A stretch of DNA of 64,000 bases from Ottelia alismoides. Its lineage: Eukaryota > Streptophyta > Magnoliopsida > Alismatales > Hydrocharitaceae. Within the stretch, counting starts at the first letter, position 1. Every line of letters begins with the position of its first letter. Below the pieces are notes generated by a model, which was not told the DNA's origin, made no database searches, and was given only the letters and a program-made list of their open reading frames with translations. Where the stretch lies: the NCBI GenBank assembly GCA_037367405.1, contig JAZKJV010011616.1, positions 310,001 to 374,000 of the forward strand, read 5' to 3'. Position numbers and translations under genes: made by a program. Below, in pieces: positions 35,335-48,240 of this stretch.

Positions 35335-37150
35335 ATGATTTGTTTGTTCCATCTTCCCGGGAACAATCATGGGGACATAGAAGATGAGTCGGATGCGGAT
35401 TTGGCCGAATTATCGTGTTTCTTTGGCGATCCGACTCTTGATACTTCTGAGTTGGTGGTGAGTACCACGCAACTTAGCCCGCTTCAATACAACACACAAC
35501 CAGATTCAGACTCAGTTCATCCCGATATGCTTGATGACACCACACTACCAGAGCTGAAGTCCCTTCCTCCTACACTGAAATATGCCTTTCTTACGGGACC
35601 CAAAGAGAGATATCTTGTTATCGTTAATTCAGACTTGACTTTAGAACATGAGTCTAGGTTGTTAGAAGTCTTAGAGAGGAACTGCACAACAATAGGCTAG
35701 ACCGTATCGGATCTCGTGGGGATCAACCCCACTCTCTGTTGGCACCATATTTATACGGAGGATAATGTGAGACCTTCCCGTGAATTCCAGAGGAGACTTA
35801 ACTCCAATCTACGAGAAGTAGTGAAGAATGAGATAGAAAAATGGCGCAAGGCAGGGTTTATATACCCTATTTCTGACTCCGACTGAGCAACCCCTCTTCA
35901 TGTTGTCCTGAAGAAGTCGGGGATCCAGATGGTCACCAACGAGGAGGGGATAGAGATCGCGACAAGAGTACCCACGTCATGGAGCGTCTGTGTTGACTAC
36001 AGGCGCCTGAATACCACGACCAAGAAAGACCACTTTCCCTTGCCATTCATCGATCAGATCTTGGAGAGACTCGCATGGAAAGCGTTCTTCTGTTTTCTTG
36101 ACGGGTACTCAGGCTACAACAAGGTGGCCATAGCCCATGAGGACCAAGAGAAAACCACATTCATAAGAGACTCGTAGGGAAAGCGTTCTTCTGTTTTCTT
36201 GACGGGTACTCAGGTTACAACAAGGTGGCCATATCCGATGCGGACTAAGAAAAGACCACATTCACATGTCCGTTCGGCACTTACGTGTTCAGGTGCATGC
36301 CATTCGGGTTCTACAATGCCCTAGACACTTTTTCAATGGTGCATGATCGTCATATTTGCCGAGATGGTGGGGATTTCCTGGAAGTATTCATGGATGACTT
36401 CTCGGTTCATGGTGATTCATTTGATACATGTTTAGCACACTTGGACCGTGTCCTCTAGAGGTGTAGGGAAGTGAATCTGGTACTCTCCTAGGAAATGAGT
36501 CACTTTATGGTGATGGAGGGTATTGTGTTGGATTATGTGATCTCCAAAAGGGGAATGGAGGTTGACCCTGCCAAGGTGGAAGTGATCAAGAAACTCGATC
36601 CACTGACCAACGTGAAGTCAGTGTGGTCATTCCTAGGTCATGTTGGATTTTATAGGAGATTTATTCAAGATTTTTCGAAGATTGTCGCCCATTAACTGAG
36701 CTCTTAGGGAAAGACACGAAGTTCATTGTAGAACACAAGTGAATGGAGGCCTTTGAGCTTTTGAAGATGAAGATTTGTGCCTCACCTATCCTACAAGATC
36801 CTGACTGGTCTCTCCCCTTTGAGATAATGACTGACACTTCATATTTCGCTATAAGAGTGGTGTTAGAACAACGACAAGATGGGATCCCATTTGCGATCCA
36901 CTACGTGAGCAACGTATTAGACCCTACATAGAAGAATTATAACTTGACTGAAAAGGAAATGCTCGTTGTAGTATGGGCCCTCGAGAAGTTCAGGTTGCAT
37001 GTTTTGGGCTCTAAGGTGACAATCTACACTGATCACACATCCATTCGATATTTAATGGAAAAGAAGTATGCAAAGACACGTCTTCTTAGGTAGATTTTGC
37101 TCCTCCAGGAGTTTGATTTGGATATAAAAGATAAACCTGGATTGAAGAAT
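35335..37150 (+). pseudogene. Element C linker, reverse transcriptase and RNase H, with internal duplication
   Basis: The acidic linker leads to LPELKSLPPTLKYAFL, PSREFQRRLNSNLREVV, VCVDYRRLNTTTKKDHFPLP and FCFLDGYSGYNKVAIA. A 101-bp tandem duplication then shifts the frame. The downstream RT continues with the catalytic FMDD at 36387-36398 and SHFMVMEGIVLDYVIS. RH fragments are FEIMTDTSYFAIRVVLEQ, LTEKEMLVVVWALEKF and TIYTDHTSIRYLM. Many stops, several C-to-T type, and at least two more frame changes are present. Confidence 0.85.
36066..36267 (+). repeat. 101-bp tandem duplication inside element C RT
   Basis: The segment starting GAGACTCG at 36066 repeats from 36167, covering the codons for FCFLDGYSGYNKVA twice. 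The unit is not a multiple of three, so it frameshifts RT just before the conserved PFG/CNA region. The copies differ at several positions (such as CATGAGGACCAAGAG against GATGCGGACTAAGAA), so the event is not very recent. Confidence 0.93.
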
Positions 37151-38578
37151 GTTGTGGCTGATCATCTTTCTCAGATTGACCTTAAGAATTCCTCTGATTT
37201 TGAGCATATTAGAGAGACTTTTCCAAATGAGTCAATTTGTGTTATTGACCCACTCCTGTGTTATGCCAACATGGTGAACTTCCTTGTCTCCAAGCACGTT
37301 CTCCAAGATTGGAGTAGGGGCAACGTTGACCGACTGAAGTCAGATTCGAGGAGATATCACTGGGATGATCTGTTCCTTTTCTTTGAAGGGTCGGATTGTG
37401 TTTGGAGAAGGTGTATTCCTCAGGAGGAATACCCGAGTGTCCTCACATATTGCCATTCTCTTGAGACTGGAGGACACCATTCGGCGAAGAGAACCACCCA
37501 CAAGGTACTCCAATGCAGATTATATTGGACAACCCTATTCACATATGCTATTGATTTTGCTCGGTCGTGCCTGATTTGTTAGAGGATGGGAGGGACAGTT
37601 ACTCAAAGAGATGAGATGCCCATGCGACCCTTAATCATTTGTGATGTATTTGATGTATGGGGGATAGATTTTATGGGTCCCTTTCCCAATAGCCAAGGAC
37701 ACGAGTACATATTGTTGGCGGTTGATTATCTATCTAGGTGGGGGGAGACTCAACCTAAACCGTAGACAAAAAGACTGTATGTAAGTTTGTGAAAGATAAT
37801 ATTATTGCTAGGTTTGAGGTGCCAAAGGTTTTGATATCAGAGGGGGATATCCACTTCATGAATCAAGATGTGAGATATTTATCTAAGGACTATGGGTTTG
37901 AGCACAGAGTCACTAGTCCTTACCACCCACAGACCAAGGGCATGGCAAAGGTTTCAAATAGAGAGGTGAAGAGTATTTTGCAGAAGTTGGTTCGTCCCGA
38001 TAGGAAGAACTGGTCCCAGCTCTTGGACCAAGTTTTGTGGGCATATAAGACATCCTACAAGACACCATTGGGAACTTCACCATTCAGAATGATCTATGGC
38101 AAGCTATGTCATTTGTCTGTAGAGCTAATCACAAATCCGAATGGGCAATTAAGAAAATTAGTTGGAGTTGTCACCTAGGAAATCTTTGTCGAGACTTGAA
38201 CTTAAACGAGCTAGTGGAAATCTGAAATATTGCATATGACAACCATTTGAATTATAAGGATAAAGTAAAAAGATGGCATGATCAGCACATTAGGTGCAAA
38301 GACTTTGTCCCTGGCCAAAAGGTATGGTTGTTTAATGCTCGATTAAAGATGTTCCATGGGAAGCTCAAATCTAAGTGGGTGTATCCCTTTATTGTCAAGA
38401 AAGTGCACATGAATGGAAGTGTAGAGATAGTAATCTCAGAGATGGTGCACACTTTCACATGGTAAATGGACAAATGTTGAAGCATTTTGGAGATTCCAAG
38501 GAGCAGTTAATCCAAGTCGAGGTCATTATCTTCATGCAGAGTGAGCACAGAGCAGATACATCAAATTCCTCTAGATGA
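37151..38578 (+). pseudogene. Element C integrase, broken and catalytically substituted
   Basis: After VVADHLSQ, the zinc-binding segment YCHSLETGGHHS ... CLIC keeps all four ligands. The catalytic core keeps the first Asp in [10 protein letters not shown] (37667-37669), but the second Asp is Glu in LISEGDIHF (37840-37842) and the catalytic Glu is Lys in GMAKVSNRE (37948-37950). Stops follow CLIC and lie near 37763, and there are frameshifts near 37770 and 38180. The C-terminal part (KVWLFNARLKMFHGKLKSKW and following) lies in another frame. Confidence 0.87.
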
Positions 38579-38668
38579 AGAAGTAGCATCAAGATTCAGT
38601 CACTCATGTACATCCCACACTCTCTGTATATTCCCTAGATCTCATCATTTCTCACACTCACTTCTGTC

Positions 38669-38944
38669 CTACACTTAGGCTGACCAGAGCCAAAGTATAG
38701 GGGGAACAGATGCCCGCCATGAATATATACTAATCCATTTCCCCTCTTGACCTCAACCGCCCCATTCTTGATCTTCTTCTACACTTAGGCTGCCAGAGCC
38801 TAAGTATAGGGGGGCATATCGACTTCTATACCTTTTATTTTAGTTCTCCTACGCTTAGTATGAGCTATATATTATACTCGCTTCTTGTGCTCGAGGACAT
38901 AACACAAACTAAGTATAGGGGGTGTGTATATATTACATATATAC
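38669..38944 (+). repeat. PPT-hairpin array of element C
   Basis: Two hairpins of the form CTACACTTAGGC/GCC(T)AAGTATAG (starting 38669 and 38779), each followed by GGGGG, then a wide-loop unit (about 38849 with 38909-38919) ending AAGTATAGGGGG (38911-38922). Directly after comes a perfect 8-bp stem, GTATATAT-TAC-ATATATAC (38926-38944). C has one fewer short hairpin than B and D. Confidence 0.8.
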
Positions 38945-40186
38945 TTTACCCATAGATCGTTGTTCATGTATTATATATATATTATGCAATAATTACGAGG
39001 TGGGTAAAAATAAAAAAAAGAGGCTTCTTATTTACTCTTGCATATCATCCTTGCATTTAAAAAAATGAGAGTGAGTCTTGCACTTCATTCATTCATGTTG
39101 CATGTCATCTATATAACATCTCATTTGCAAAAGCAAAGTGAAAAGTTAGTGTGTTTTGAACCAAGTTATGAATAGATGTCGAGAATGGATTGATTGGACC
39201 TTAATTTACCTAATTTCATAGGAACCTTATAGGAACTAGAGTTAAGATTTTTCAGTTCAAGTGACTTAATTCTTTGAGTCCGCAAGTCTATATTCACATG
39301 TCATCTTGATTTGTCTAAGTAGAATATTCCACACACACACACGATTCTTTTAGATAGCGACCTAACTTGGACAAGCACCATGCACGTAACTCTTCATTGA
39401 TGAGGCTTGGAGTAGCACATGGATGGAGGCATCCGTCCTCCTCTAGGGACGGTAGTGCATCTCAACCTAGTCTAGTGGTGTTGATGTTTAACGACGGGAT
39501 GTTGTGGGTTGCAATAATGCTTCAAAAGAGGGATATTCTACTGTCTTAAGAAGAAAAACTACTTACGTACATGATGCTTGTATAAAGAGAAAAAAATACA
39601 GAATCTCCAAAAGTTGACATGCCTGATTGGAAAATAAAATGCATGCCGGAGTGTATATACAAGTATAGAAAAATAAGAAAAGCTTCAAAGTTTGCAGCTG
39701 GATGACTTGGCTACATTGTTTAAGCACCCTAGGATAGGTAGCTACACTGGCTACCATCCATTCTTCTCTCCACCCCCTCTTCTTGAGTCGGTTGCACTTG
39801 AACTTAGAAGGGAATACCCCGCTCCTCAAGGAACGAGTTTCTAGATCAGGGAAATACAATTACCTTATTAGAGGAGGTTGTTTCTTTGCCATTTTAGATG
39901 TGGAGAGATATATTTCACTTACACAGAACAAGTAAGATTCATAGTCATAAAAATTTGTGTATGAGAATATGTTCTGACCTTACTGTTGAGGCGACCTGAA
40001 TAAGAGACTTGTAGAACTTAAAGGATTTTAGGTCTTAATTTCAATTCCCAGTAAGGTTCCACCGCATTATTAATCCAAAGGTTGAGTCAAGCTCCATTTT
40101 CACCTTCTGTTCATGACCTTGGTATGGAACCCAAAATCATTTCACTTTAGCATTCCATCTTAGTTTCTCACGGACGAGTAAGGTTT
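38945..40186 (+). other. Element C 3' non-coding region with conserved blocks
   Basis: It aligns in order with 15787-17321 of element B, including identical blocks at 39501-39528 and 39796-39827. No env-like frame was found. A 98-codon minus-strand frame (39563-39859) has no equivalent in B, so it is not called. Confidence 0.75.
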
Positions 40187-40198
40187 AAGTATAGGGGG
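40187..40198 (+). other. Element C polypurine tract
   Basis: AAGTATAGGGGG is identical to element B's PPT and is followed by TTGATGAAT at the 3' LTR start. Confidence 0.88.
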
Positions 40199-41237
40199 TT
40201 GATGAATCTGTGATTCATCACTCTAAAAGTTGAAAATAGAGCTTCGTTCCTTAGCAATTAGCTGCATATTTCCATTTATTATGCACTATTTACATTCATG
40301 CATCTAGAATTAACATATGCAATTTAGCATTCATATTTGTATAAATAAGAAGCCTAAAATTCCTTGTAAATATCACCTGTAAATACCATACTTTATACTA
40401 TTTGTATCTTTTTTATACTAACTCAAAAACCAATAATGTCAACTCTATAATATATATTACTAACACTAATAAAGAAAAATATTTAAAAAATTCTAACTTG
40501 TAAACCCTAGTTTGAGACTTAGAATCTTAAAATGTGCATATCTCTCTCATATAGTATCCGATTTAGGTCTACTAATTTTTCAAGTAATATACATTTAGAG
40601 ACCTTCAAAATAAGACTAATTTCATAAAAATCAGAGATCGTATGGGAAACTTGGGTTTTGGGATCCTATTGTATATTGTATGTATTAACCAAAATACCCT
40701 TTATTTTATCTTTTTATTTTCTTATTATTAAAAAATCCAAAAAAAATATTAAATTGTAAATAATCCTTTCATATTTTCTCTATTTTTATTTTTATTTTTT
40801 CTCTTATTTAAAAATAATAGAAAAAATCCGCAAAGATAAAAATGCGGTATTTTATATCTATAAGGTACCATCTAAAAATACACTTTGTACAGATGACTTC
40901 CTTTGATTTTTGATCCTTCACTAAAGTTCTATATCTTGTCAAGATGAGCAACTTTCATGTTGACCACGTTTTTATTTGACCACTTTTGTTATTTTGTTAT
41001 TTTTTGACATTTATTTTTTTATTTTTCTAGAATCGAGTACACATGGCAGTTCCTGGAGCTGCCACATGTCACCCATATTTATTTATTTATTTATTATTTT
41101 TATTATTTTAATTTAAGTAGTTATTTTAATTACCCTGTCACGTGGTCGCACCCCTGCATGCTATGTGACCTCTCCACCCCTTCTCCTCTCTCCCTACTTA
41201 AGCTCCTCCATCCTGGGCCGTTGGATGAAGGGGCATA
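40199..41237 (+). repeat. Element C 3' LTR, truncated
   Basis: It starts TTGATGAATCTGTGATTCATCA and follows the 5' LTR to about GGATGAAGGGGCATA, where similarity stops. The remaining two thirds of the LTR are missing in this orientation; instead the inverted copy begins with TGAAACCCCGAG at 41238. Confidence 0.88.
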
Positions 41238-44205
41238 TGAAACCCCGAGAATCACCCTTTTAATAGTCTTGAATTAATGTTTGAATTTCATTGCAGTCGG
41301 GCAATTATCGAAATTAATCAAAAAATGCTAATTATTTAGTTAATCGATTAAAGCGAGCGGTTATATTTTTTACTTAGGCAAGTTCAAAGTAGATCTTAGG
41401 GAGGCCACTGTCTCCTTAGGTTTATTTAAAGTCGATCTGGAGATTAGATTTTCAAAGAGGTATTTTTTTTGTATTTTTAAATGCAAGTGATAAATGTAAT
41501 GCAAATTTGACTAAGTTGAGGGACTAAATTGCAAATTTCGATAAATTCAAGTTCAAAAATCCTCTAACTTGGCCAAAAGTTGAATAATGATTAAATTAAG
41601 ATACTGCAATTATTTTAGTATTTTCTCACTCAGAATGAATTAAATAATAATAAAATATGCAGATTAGGTGATTTTCGCAAAGTTAATTTTAATAAACAAG
41701 AAACCATATTATTTTGCACAAATACAATTATCCTTTATTAACCTATGTGAGACGAATCCAAGAAAATTATTAGATCCTAAAATTAATTGGTCTCTGACCT
41801 ATTAAAAATTAATTACTCTAATCACCAAACATTTTATTGCGACCTCGATACGCGTGCAAATGTGATGAAATTTGGGCACAATGTAGAACAAACTAAACTC
41901 TAGCTCTATTGTGTTTTTTGGAATTTTTAGAGCAAGTATTAATTTAATATAAATTTCAAATTAAAAATGGGTAAAACATGCAATATTGCACCAAATCAAT
42001 TATAATAAATAAACCAGAGCTCACAAAACTACAAATAAATATTTTAGATAAAGAATTTATTGTTCTACAATATGCAATGTTCAGAATGACAAATGAGACT
42101 ATATATAAGTTCAAATTAATGTTCAACCACAGGGGGCTGAATGCAATTACATAAATAAAATTGATTAAATAAACATGCACAGGAACTGAGATGCAACTAC
42201 CTATACCTGCATGGGTATTTATGCAATTTGACTAGGTTGAGGCATGCGCCTCACGTGCTACCTGGAAGACTGGACTCCTGTGCAAATGCTTGACTTGCAG
42301 GGGGTACCTCTACAAATTCTGCTCATGCACGTGTGATGCACGTGAGATTCAAAATGGCGGGCTTTGCTTAAGAACTGCTGGAAACTGGAAGGCTCAGCCG
42401 CAAGTTTCCTTCGTGCATGTGTGCCACAAGTCAAAGAGAAGAAGAATACACGTGAGACGAGGCAGTCTGACAGGCGGTGATCACGAGGGCGGTGCAGATC
42501 GGCGGTGAGGACGAGGGAGACCGGTGGAATAAGGACAACCTACCTGTGGGTGGTAGCCGGTTGCTGCTACGGTCCTGGGCGGAGTTGAGGCCGAGGCGAC
42601 TGTTGTCGAGCCGGTGAGGATGACGCTCAACCTCAGGCGACACACAAACAAGATCAAAGTGAATAGGTTGCAAATGGAGATGCGGAGGTCGGCCGACACA
42701 TGACCTTGCTGAAGGTGCGATGCGAGGGCGATGGAGACGATGTGCTCAAACGACAACGCAGTGGCTTGAGGATGCGGTGGATGCTAGTGTTCGCGGGCGG
42801 AAGAGCAGCTGGTGTGGGCGAGGCTCCTGGAGGCGTGAATGGCGAGGCTGGTGTAGATGTGTAGCGCAGGGTGACATGCGATAGTGCTCCTCGATGGCTC
42901 GGAGCTCTAGCTTGATGATGGCTGAGGGCACTGCTACCGAGGCAGGGTGAGCGGGCTGAAGGTGAAGGGCGATGAAAGCGAAATGCGGTGGCACAACTCG
43001 TGGAGGGAGTGCGTTGTATACAAAGGAAGATGGTGATAGAAAGGTAGTGAAGTAGAATGGGATAAACAGAGGAAGAAAGGAAGAGCAGAAGAAGGAAGAA
43101 GGAGAAGAAAGAAGGGAAGGGAAAAAGAATACTACCTGGGATGCCTTCTCCTGGGAAGGTGGAGTGGCTGGTTGTGTCTACTCCTGGTCCTCACTTCTCG
43201 TGACATCTGGTGATGCATCAAGAGGCTCGAGAAGCCCGTCAAACGGAGCTGCAACAAGGCTCATGAGAGCCTCGACTGAGATGGTACCGGTCGTCACTCG
43301 ACTTCAGACTCTCGCCCTCACTGTCACTGATGCAAGAAAAAGGAGCTCACGGTCTCTCTTGTGAAATGGCGGATGAGATGCATGGGAGGTGGTGATCTGC
43401 TTTTTATAGGTCATTGAAATTGGCGGCGAAGACGAGGGTGGTTGCGCAGGAGGTGACCGACGTGGGTCAAACAGGTGATGGAGCAGGTCAGCATGGGAAG
43501 CGACAGTGGTTGCCGAGCGGGAGGTAGAGATGTGGAGGGAGTGGAGTGGAGTGTAGTGTGTGCGGTCAAAGAGAGAGAGAGGGTCGCCATGATGGTCGGC
43601 GGTTGCATGGGCGGGTAGTGTGTAATCACATGTGGAGAAGATGGAGTGGGGAAGGGCACGTGGATGGAGGGGAGATAAGGGAGAGAGAGAATAAGGGAGA
43701 AGATCTGGGCCGTTGATGAAGTACCCCTTCATCCAACTACCCAGGATGAAGGAGCTTTAGTGGGGAGAGAGGGGAGGGGATGGAGATACCACATGGCGCG
43801 TAGGGGTGCAGTCACGTTGCGGGGTAATTAAAATAAATAATTAAATTTTAATAATATAAATAAATAAAAATTTAAAATGGGTGACACGTGGTGGTTACAG
43901 GAGCTACCACTTGTCGATCCAAGAAAAATAAAAATTTAAATGTATAGAAAAGTAAAAAAGAAATAACAAAAGGGGTCAATGTGAAAGTTGCTCGTCTCGA
44001 TGAGATCTACAACTTTCATGAAGGATCAAAAATCAAAGGAAGTCATCTATACAAAGTGTATTTTTGGGTGGTACCTTATAGATATAAAATACCACATTTT
44101 CATCTTTTGCAGATTTTTTTGTTATATTTAAATAAGAGAAAACAATTAAAATAAAAATAGAGAAAATATGAAAGGAATATTTACAATTTAATTTAATCCA
44201 TGACA
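41238..44205 (-). repeat. Inverted element C-type LTR, truncated at its start
   Basis: Read on the minus strand, this runs from about LTR position 540 to the LTR end and lacks the E insertion, so it shows the uninterrupted LTR. It includes the TATA-like CTATAAAAAG (near 43400) and the GC-rich part. It ends near 44205 in AT-rich DNA. Together with 40199-41237 it forms a partial fold-back. It may be a separate oppositely oriented insertion or the product of a rearrangement. Confidence 0.82.
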
Positions 44206-44429
44206 TTCGAAACTTCGATGAGAAAATAAAAAACGGCAATATATATTGTAGTCTCTTGAGGTTAAAGAAACACACTCTTTTTCTTTTTCTTGCAAGATAT
44301 CTTAATTTAGAAGTAAAATAAACAGAGAGAAGAATAAGATACAGCCTACAATAGTGCCATCTAACTCACTTTTTTCAAGTTTGAACATAACATGGGAAAT
44401 ATCTAAAAAAAATTGATGCCATGATGTAA

Positions 44430-44887
44430 ATGCAATAGAATTAAATTGAATTATAGTGACGTGTTTTTTCAAAATCTATCACTAAATCAATTGATCTTAA
44501 ATATATAATGATGACATTACTCGTGCGAAATTATTTTATATACTTGAAATTAGCAACAAATATCATATCCGGCATTATATCATTAGTGACGGCTCATATA
44601 TCAACGTTTAGTTGTTACTATTTTTAAAAAATTTAACTAATTCTTGTTAAATTTTGAATTAAGAATATTAGCGGCGATTGGTTGAAATTTTGAAAGATAG
44701 CATCAGATAAGGGTCACTATATGGGATGTTGCTAATGATATAGCGGCGGATATAATATTCGTTGCTAATTTCAAGTTAAAAGTTTATTTCGCACGGAGTA
44801 ATATTGTCATAATATATTTAAAAATAGCTAATTTTGTAATGGATTTTGAAACACATTATTATAGCTCAATTTTTGTTATAGTGATGA
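44430..44887. mobile_element. CACTA-type non-autonomous element (about 452 bp)
   Basis: The right end (44884) reads TTTTTGTTATAGTG, whose complement CACTATAACAAAAA is a typical plant CACTA terminus. The left end at 44433 is a decayed version (CAATAGAATTAAATTG). Subterminal inverted similarity extends about 120 bp from each end (for example ACTTGAAATTAGCAAC on one side and its complement on the other). ATG flanks both ends (44430-44432 and 44885-44887), matching the 3-bp target duplication of this superfamily. It has no transposase. Confidence 0.75.
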
Positions 44888-46212
44888 CATAGGTTGATAA
44901 TCTTGACGAAACAAATAATATGCGCATGCAAAATGAACATGCCATAGGATAAATTCCTTCACCGGTTAGGAACAAATCAACTGTTCAATTTTAGGGCCTC
45001 CCGATAAAAAAACTAATTTATTGGCATACTAATGACTCAATTTACATCGTAAAATCCATTTTGTTTTACCAAGTTGAGCCATTGTTGGAATGGTGCCAGC
45101 CAACTGCAATATATATCTTTTGAAAGTCCAACCAATGTATATGGATTGCAAAATACTGATGTACGTTGACATCTCTGTCTTCCTCACTAAAATATCACAC
45201 GTAAGGTTGAACTTCCTCTGTGCGTGTACATGCACCACGCACGCGTCAATATAGACCATGACATTGTGATCCAAAATCTTCCATTTAAGCAGTCATACGT
45301 TGCCCCGAAACTGCCCTGCATTTATTTATTTCCGAATATTCTATTGCATTTTTCTCCTAAATAAAGCGACCCATTATTTTATATGTTTTATTATTGTTTT
45401 ACTGACAATTTCTAAGGTATAAAACCGTATGATGGGCTATATTTCTTTTTTGATAGAAGCGCTTTTTCCTTGTGCTGTAAGATACGTTGCCGTCGATAGC
45501 CTCTAGTTTGTGGACTTTATCAGTTTTATTTGAAATGGATTTTATTTTATTTTTACACGTCTTGATTGGATGCATTGTTAAAAAGTTGTTTTTTTGAAGT
45601 TCATGGCAGTGTCTTGACGTGACTCTTAATCGAGGTTCAGGGCCTCTAAGTCAACAATAAAGAAGACTTTTGCGTAATCACATACCGCATTAGACAGAAG
45701 ATCGAGATGCTTAGGGAATTTCCAATTGAGGCTAATAAGATTGTGGATGCCATCGTACCTCTATTTGAGGTGGCTTCACCAACAACTGAGACTGAGGTCG
45801 CTCCATGTGGGTTTCATCATTATATTCCTATATTATGTTATTCAAGCTTAATGCAAAACAGAGCTCCTACGATCTTCATTCATACAATCATTTTTTAACG
45901 GTCGCAGAACTGTTGAAATCGATCACTCTGGATGGAGGCCGTGTGAGTCTCTGTTTTGCACGAAACTTGAAAGACATAATATAGAGACACGGTTTAAGAA
46001 ATTCCACCTAAGTATTTTTCAAAAAAATAAAAAAATGAGAAAAATAGGACCAGAGAACCAAGTTTGCTCCTCCAAAGGGCACCCCCATTAAACCCTGCAC
46101 ACATGTATGCATGCACGCACACGATAGAGGTAATTTATGACTGGTATTGCTCTAGTTATGTGGATCACATTGTTATGGTCCTCTGATAACGTGGGTGCTT
46201 GTTGTGGATCAC
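44888..46212. other. Unassigned intergenic sequence
   Basis: AT-rich, with short open frames (such as 45707-45898 plus and 45274-45029 minus) that show no recognisable domain. The bases 44206-44429 left of the CACTA element are also unassigned. Confidence 0.5.
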
Positions 46213-46557
46213 TATGGGTATTTGATTGGGGGGTTACCCCCTCTTTGAGGGTTTACCCTACAAAACCCAAATCCTTAACCTTCTTGTGGTTCCCGCCAAA
46301 GTCAACCCTCTCTCTTATTTAATTCATCAAACAACTCATTTCTCTTTCATCCATTTCGACAAAAAAATATATATTATACCATCTTATAATCTGGAAATTA
46401 TAAAATACTCAACTTCTACCCTTTTTTCTATATTCAAATAAAATAAATCACAACGACTACGCACTTTTCCTAACTTTAGTGCAACTTCTATCTATATACC
46501 AAAACACAAAAATGAGTTATCCCATCTCGGGTAACCCGGGATCCAAACGCACCCTAT
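46213..46557. mobile_element. Tourist-like MITE (about 339 bp)
   Basis: The ends at 46216 and 46554 are inverted repeats of about 25 bp: GGGTATTTGATTGG and GGGTTACCC on the left, and the complement GGGTGCGTTTGGATCCC then GGGTTACCC on the right. TAT flanks both sides. A 3-bp AT-rich duplication and a GGGTGCGTTTGG terminus fit PIF/Harbinger miniature elements. A hAT-type MITE is a weaker alternative. Confidence 0.55.
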
Positions 46558-48240
46558 AAGATTATCATTTTAAAGATTTTATTAATCATGATATGTGTGT
46601 TTAATATCAAAATCATAGGACCTGTGAATATAATTGTGGTTGTGCGTATTTGAAAAAAATTGAGTTTGTGCAAGTTGTGGATTGTTACAAAACTGTCCAT
46701 CATGCACTGAATCCATCTACCACCTTTTCCGTTTCTAATTATTGATGTATTTTGGATATTTAAATTTCGAGGCATGGTTAATACTTAAATATTTCAAAGA
46801 AGAGATAGGTGATTTATGTGGACAGAGTTGGTCCAAAAGATTCCTGATCTAATCACAAGAACAATATTAGGATTTGGTCTGAATCGAAAATGTAATTATA
46901 CTGTGGCCCTTCCATCACATTATGACAGATCCAGTTCTTAATGATAATCGTCAGGGATATTCTATCATATGATGTTTTAATCACTGATTGAGGTGGGTTT
47001 AGGCCATGCTTGTTTAGTTCAATATCTATAGTTTTTGAAATTACCATGCATGGATACCCCAATTTATATTTACATCATGAATAACTCCAATGATGATGCT
47101 TCATGTTCATCTAAAAAGCTTGTCGATAGTCTTATTATTCGCTAATTTTAATCATATTGCAGGGTGATTATTGTCCCATGAGTGAGTTTCAATGGTGATC
47201 GAGTAGATGGAGATAGGTGCCACAAGAGATTGGGTAAAACGCCAGTGGGCCTTAGGTAGATACCGTGAACGTGAGGGCCTCAACAACCGAGTTGGGTGAC
47301 GCATTGCATCTAGCATTCCGGTTGCATCAGAAGTTACTCGATAGAGTAAGCCAGTGGCGCGACTGGAATTCTTGGCTTCGCATTTATGCCTGATACTAGT
47401 ACTTGGAGCAGTAATAGGTGTGACCACTTTGAGTTTTAGCATTGTGACATGTCTTCCGAGATATGGTTTGAAGTTGGAGATATGGATTATGATTTCTTAT
47501 GTTCTGGCTCAACAAATGGAATTTACTTAACAAGTTCCCACATAGCGAAGGCCCAATATTGTTTACTTACATGTGCTTGCTTAATATGAGAAATGATGCA
47601 TGGATGTATATTAATATTCGCTTTTATACCATTGTGGACTCTAACCACGGATGGAAATTTCAAGACCAATGTGGTAATACCAAATGAGTATCAATTAATA
47701 ATTGAAATTAATGAAAATATGATTTAATGTTATTAAACAGACTTCGTAGAGGCCGGGTTTTTTTTGTAGTAAACATGCATACCACCAAGAAGAGTTGAGT
47801 AAACCTTCCCTGCTATACATTAAAGCTTAACGTATGTCTTGTTTCTAAGCAATCGCCAATGACATCATCCTTGTGTGAACTCATCAGGAGTAGCTGAGCA
47901 ACAACTGCAGTAGCAGTGATTTTTGAGGAGATCGAGCTTTCAATCATCATACTTGCACCAGACATGGTGCTTATTACTTAAGCTAATATGTTTGCTTCCG
48001 CATTATTTCAATTTTCATTGAGAGACAATGTTATGAGATACTTTGGGAGTTTATCTCTGACTTTTTATGGTTATAATTTGTATCCAAAATGTGGACATAG
48101 ACTGATGAGTAAGATTAATGAAAATGGATGTTGGAGTTTACAATTTATTTCATATATTTATCTTGTTATTATTTATTTCAAACGCTAATCTAATGTACAT
48201 AAATCAGTTTGCTGAATAGATTATGGATGTTTTTGGACTA
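46558..48240. other. Unassigned sequence, possibly body of a decayed LTR
   Basis: No gene was recognised. The right part lies upstream of an LTR-like end at 48296 and may be the body of that LTR, but no start was found. Short frames (such as 47442-47152 minus) have no known domain. Confidence 0.4.

Larger units (their letters stand above)
23545..41237 (+). mobile_element. Element C: Athila-like Ty3/gypsy element with nested insertion and rearranged 3' end
   Basis: The 5' LTR (23545-30512, interrupted by solo LTR E), a PBS, leader, broken gag-pol, hairpin array, 3' non-coding region, PPT and the first 1 kb of the 3' LTR are present. The first 1 kb of the two LTRs match each other. The LTR sequence differs from B and D, so C is a separate family of the same lineage. 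The 3' LTR ends abruptly at 41237 against an inverted LTR copy, so no right-hand target duplication can be read. Confidence 0.88.

Noticed and set aside
39563..39859. Minus-strand frame in the 3' region of element C, considered as an antisense gene like those of some Tat elements
   Set aside because: The aligned region of B has no corresponding frame; nucleotide conservation there is independent of coding phase.
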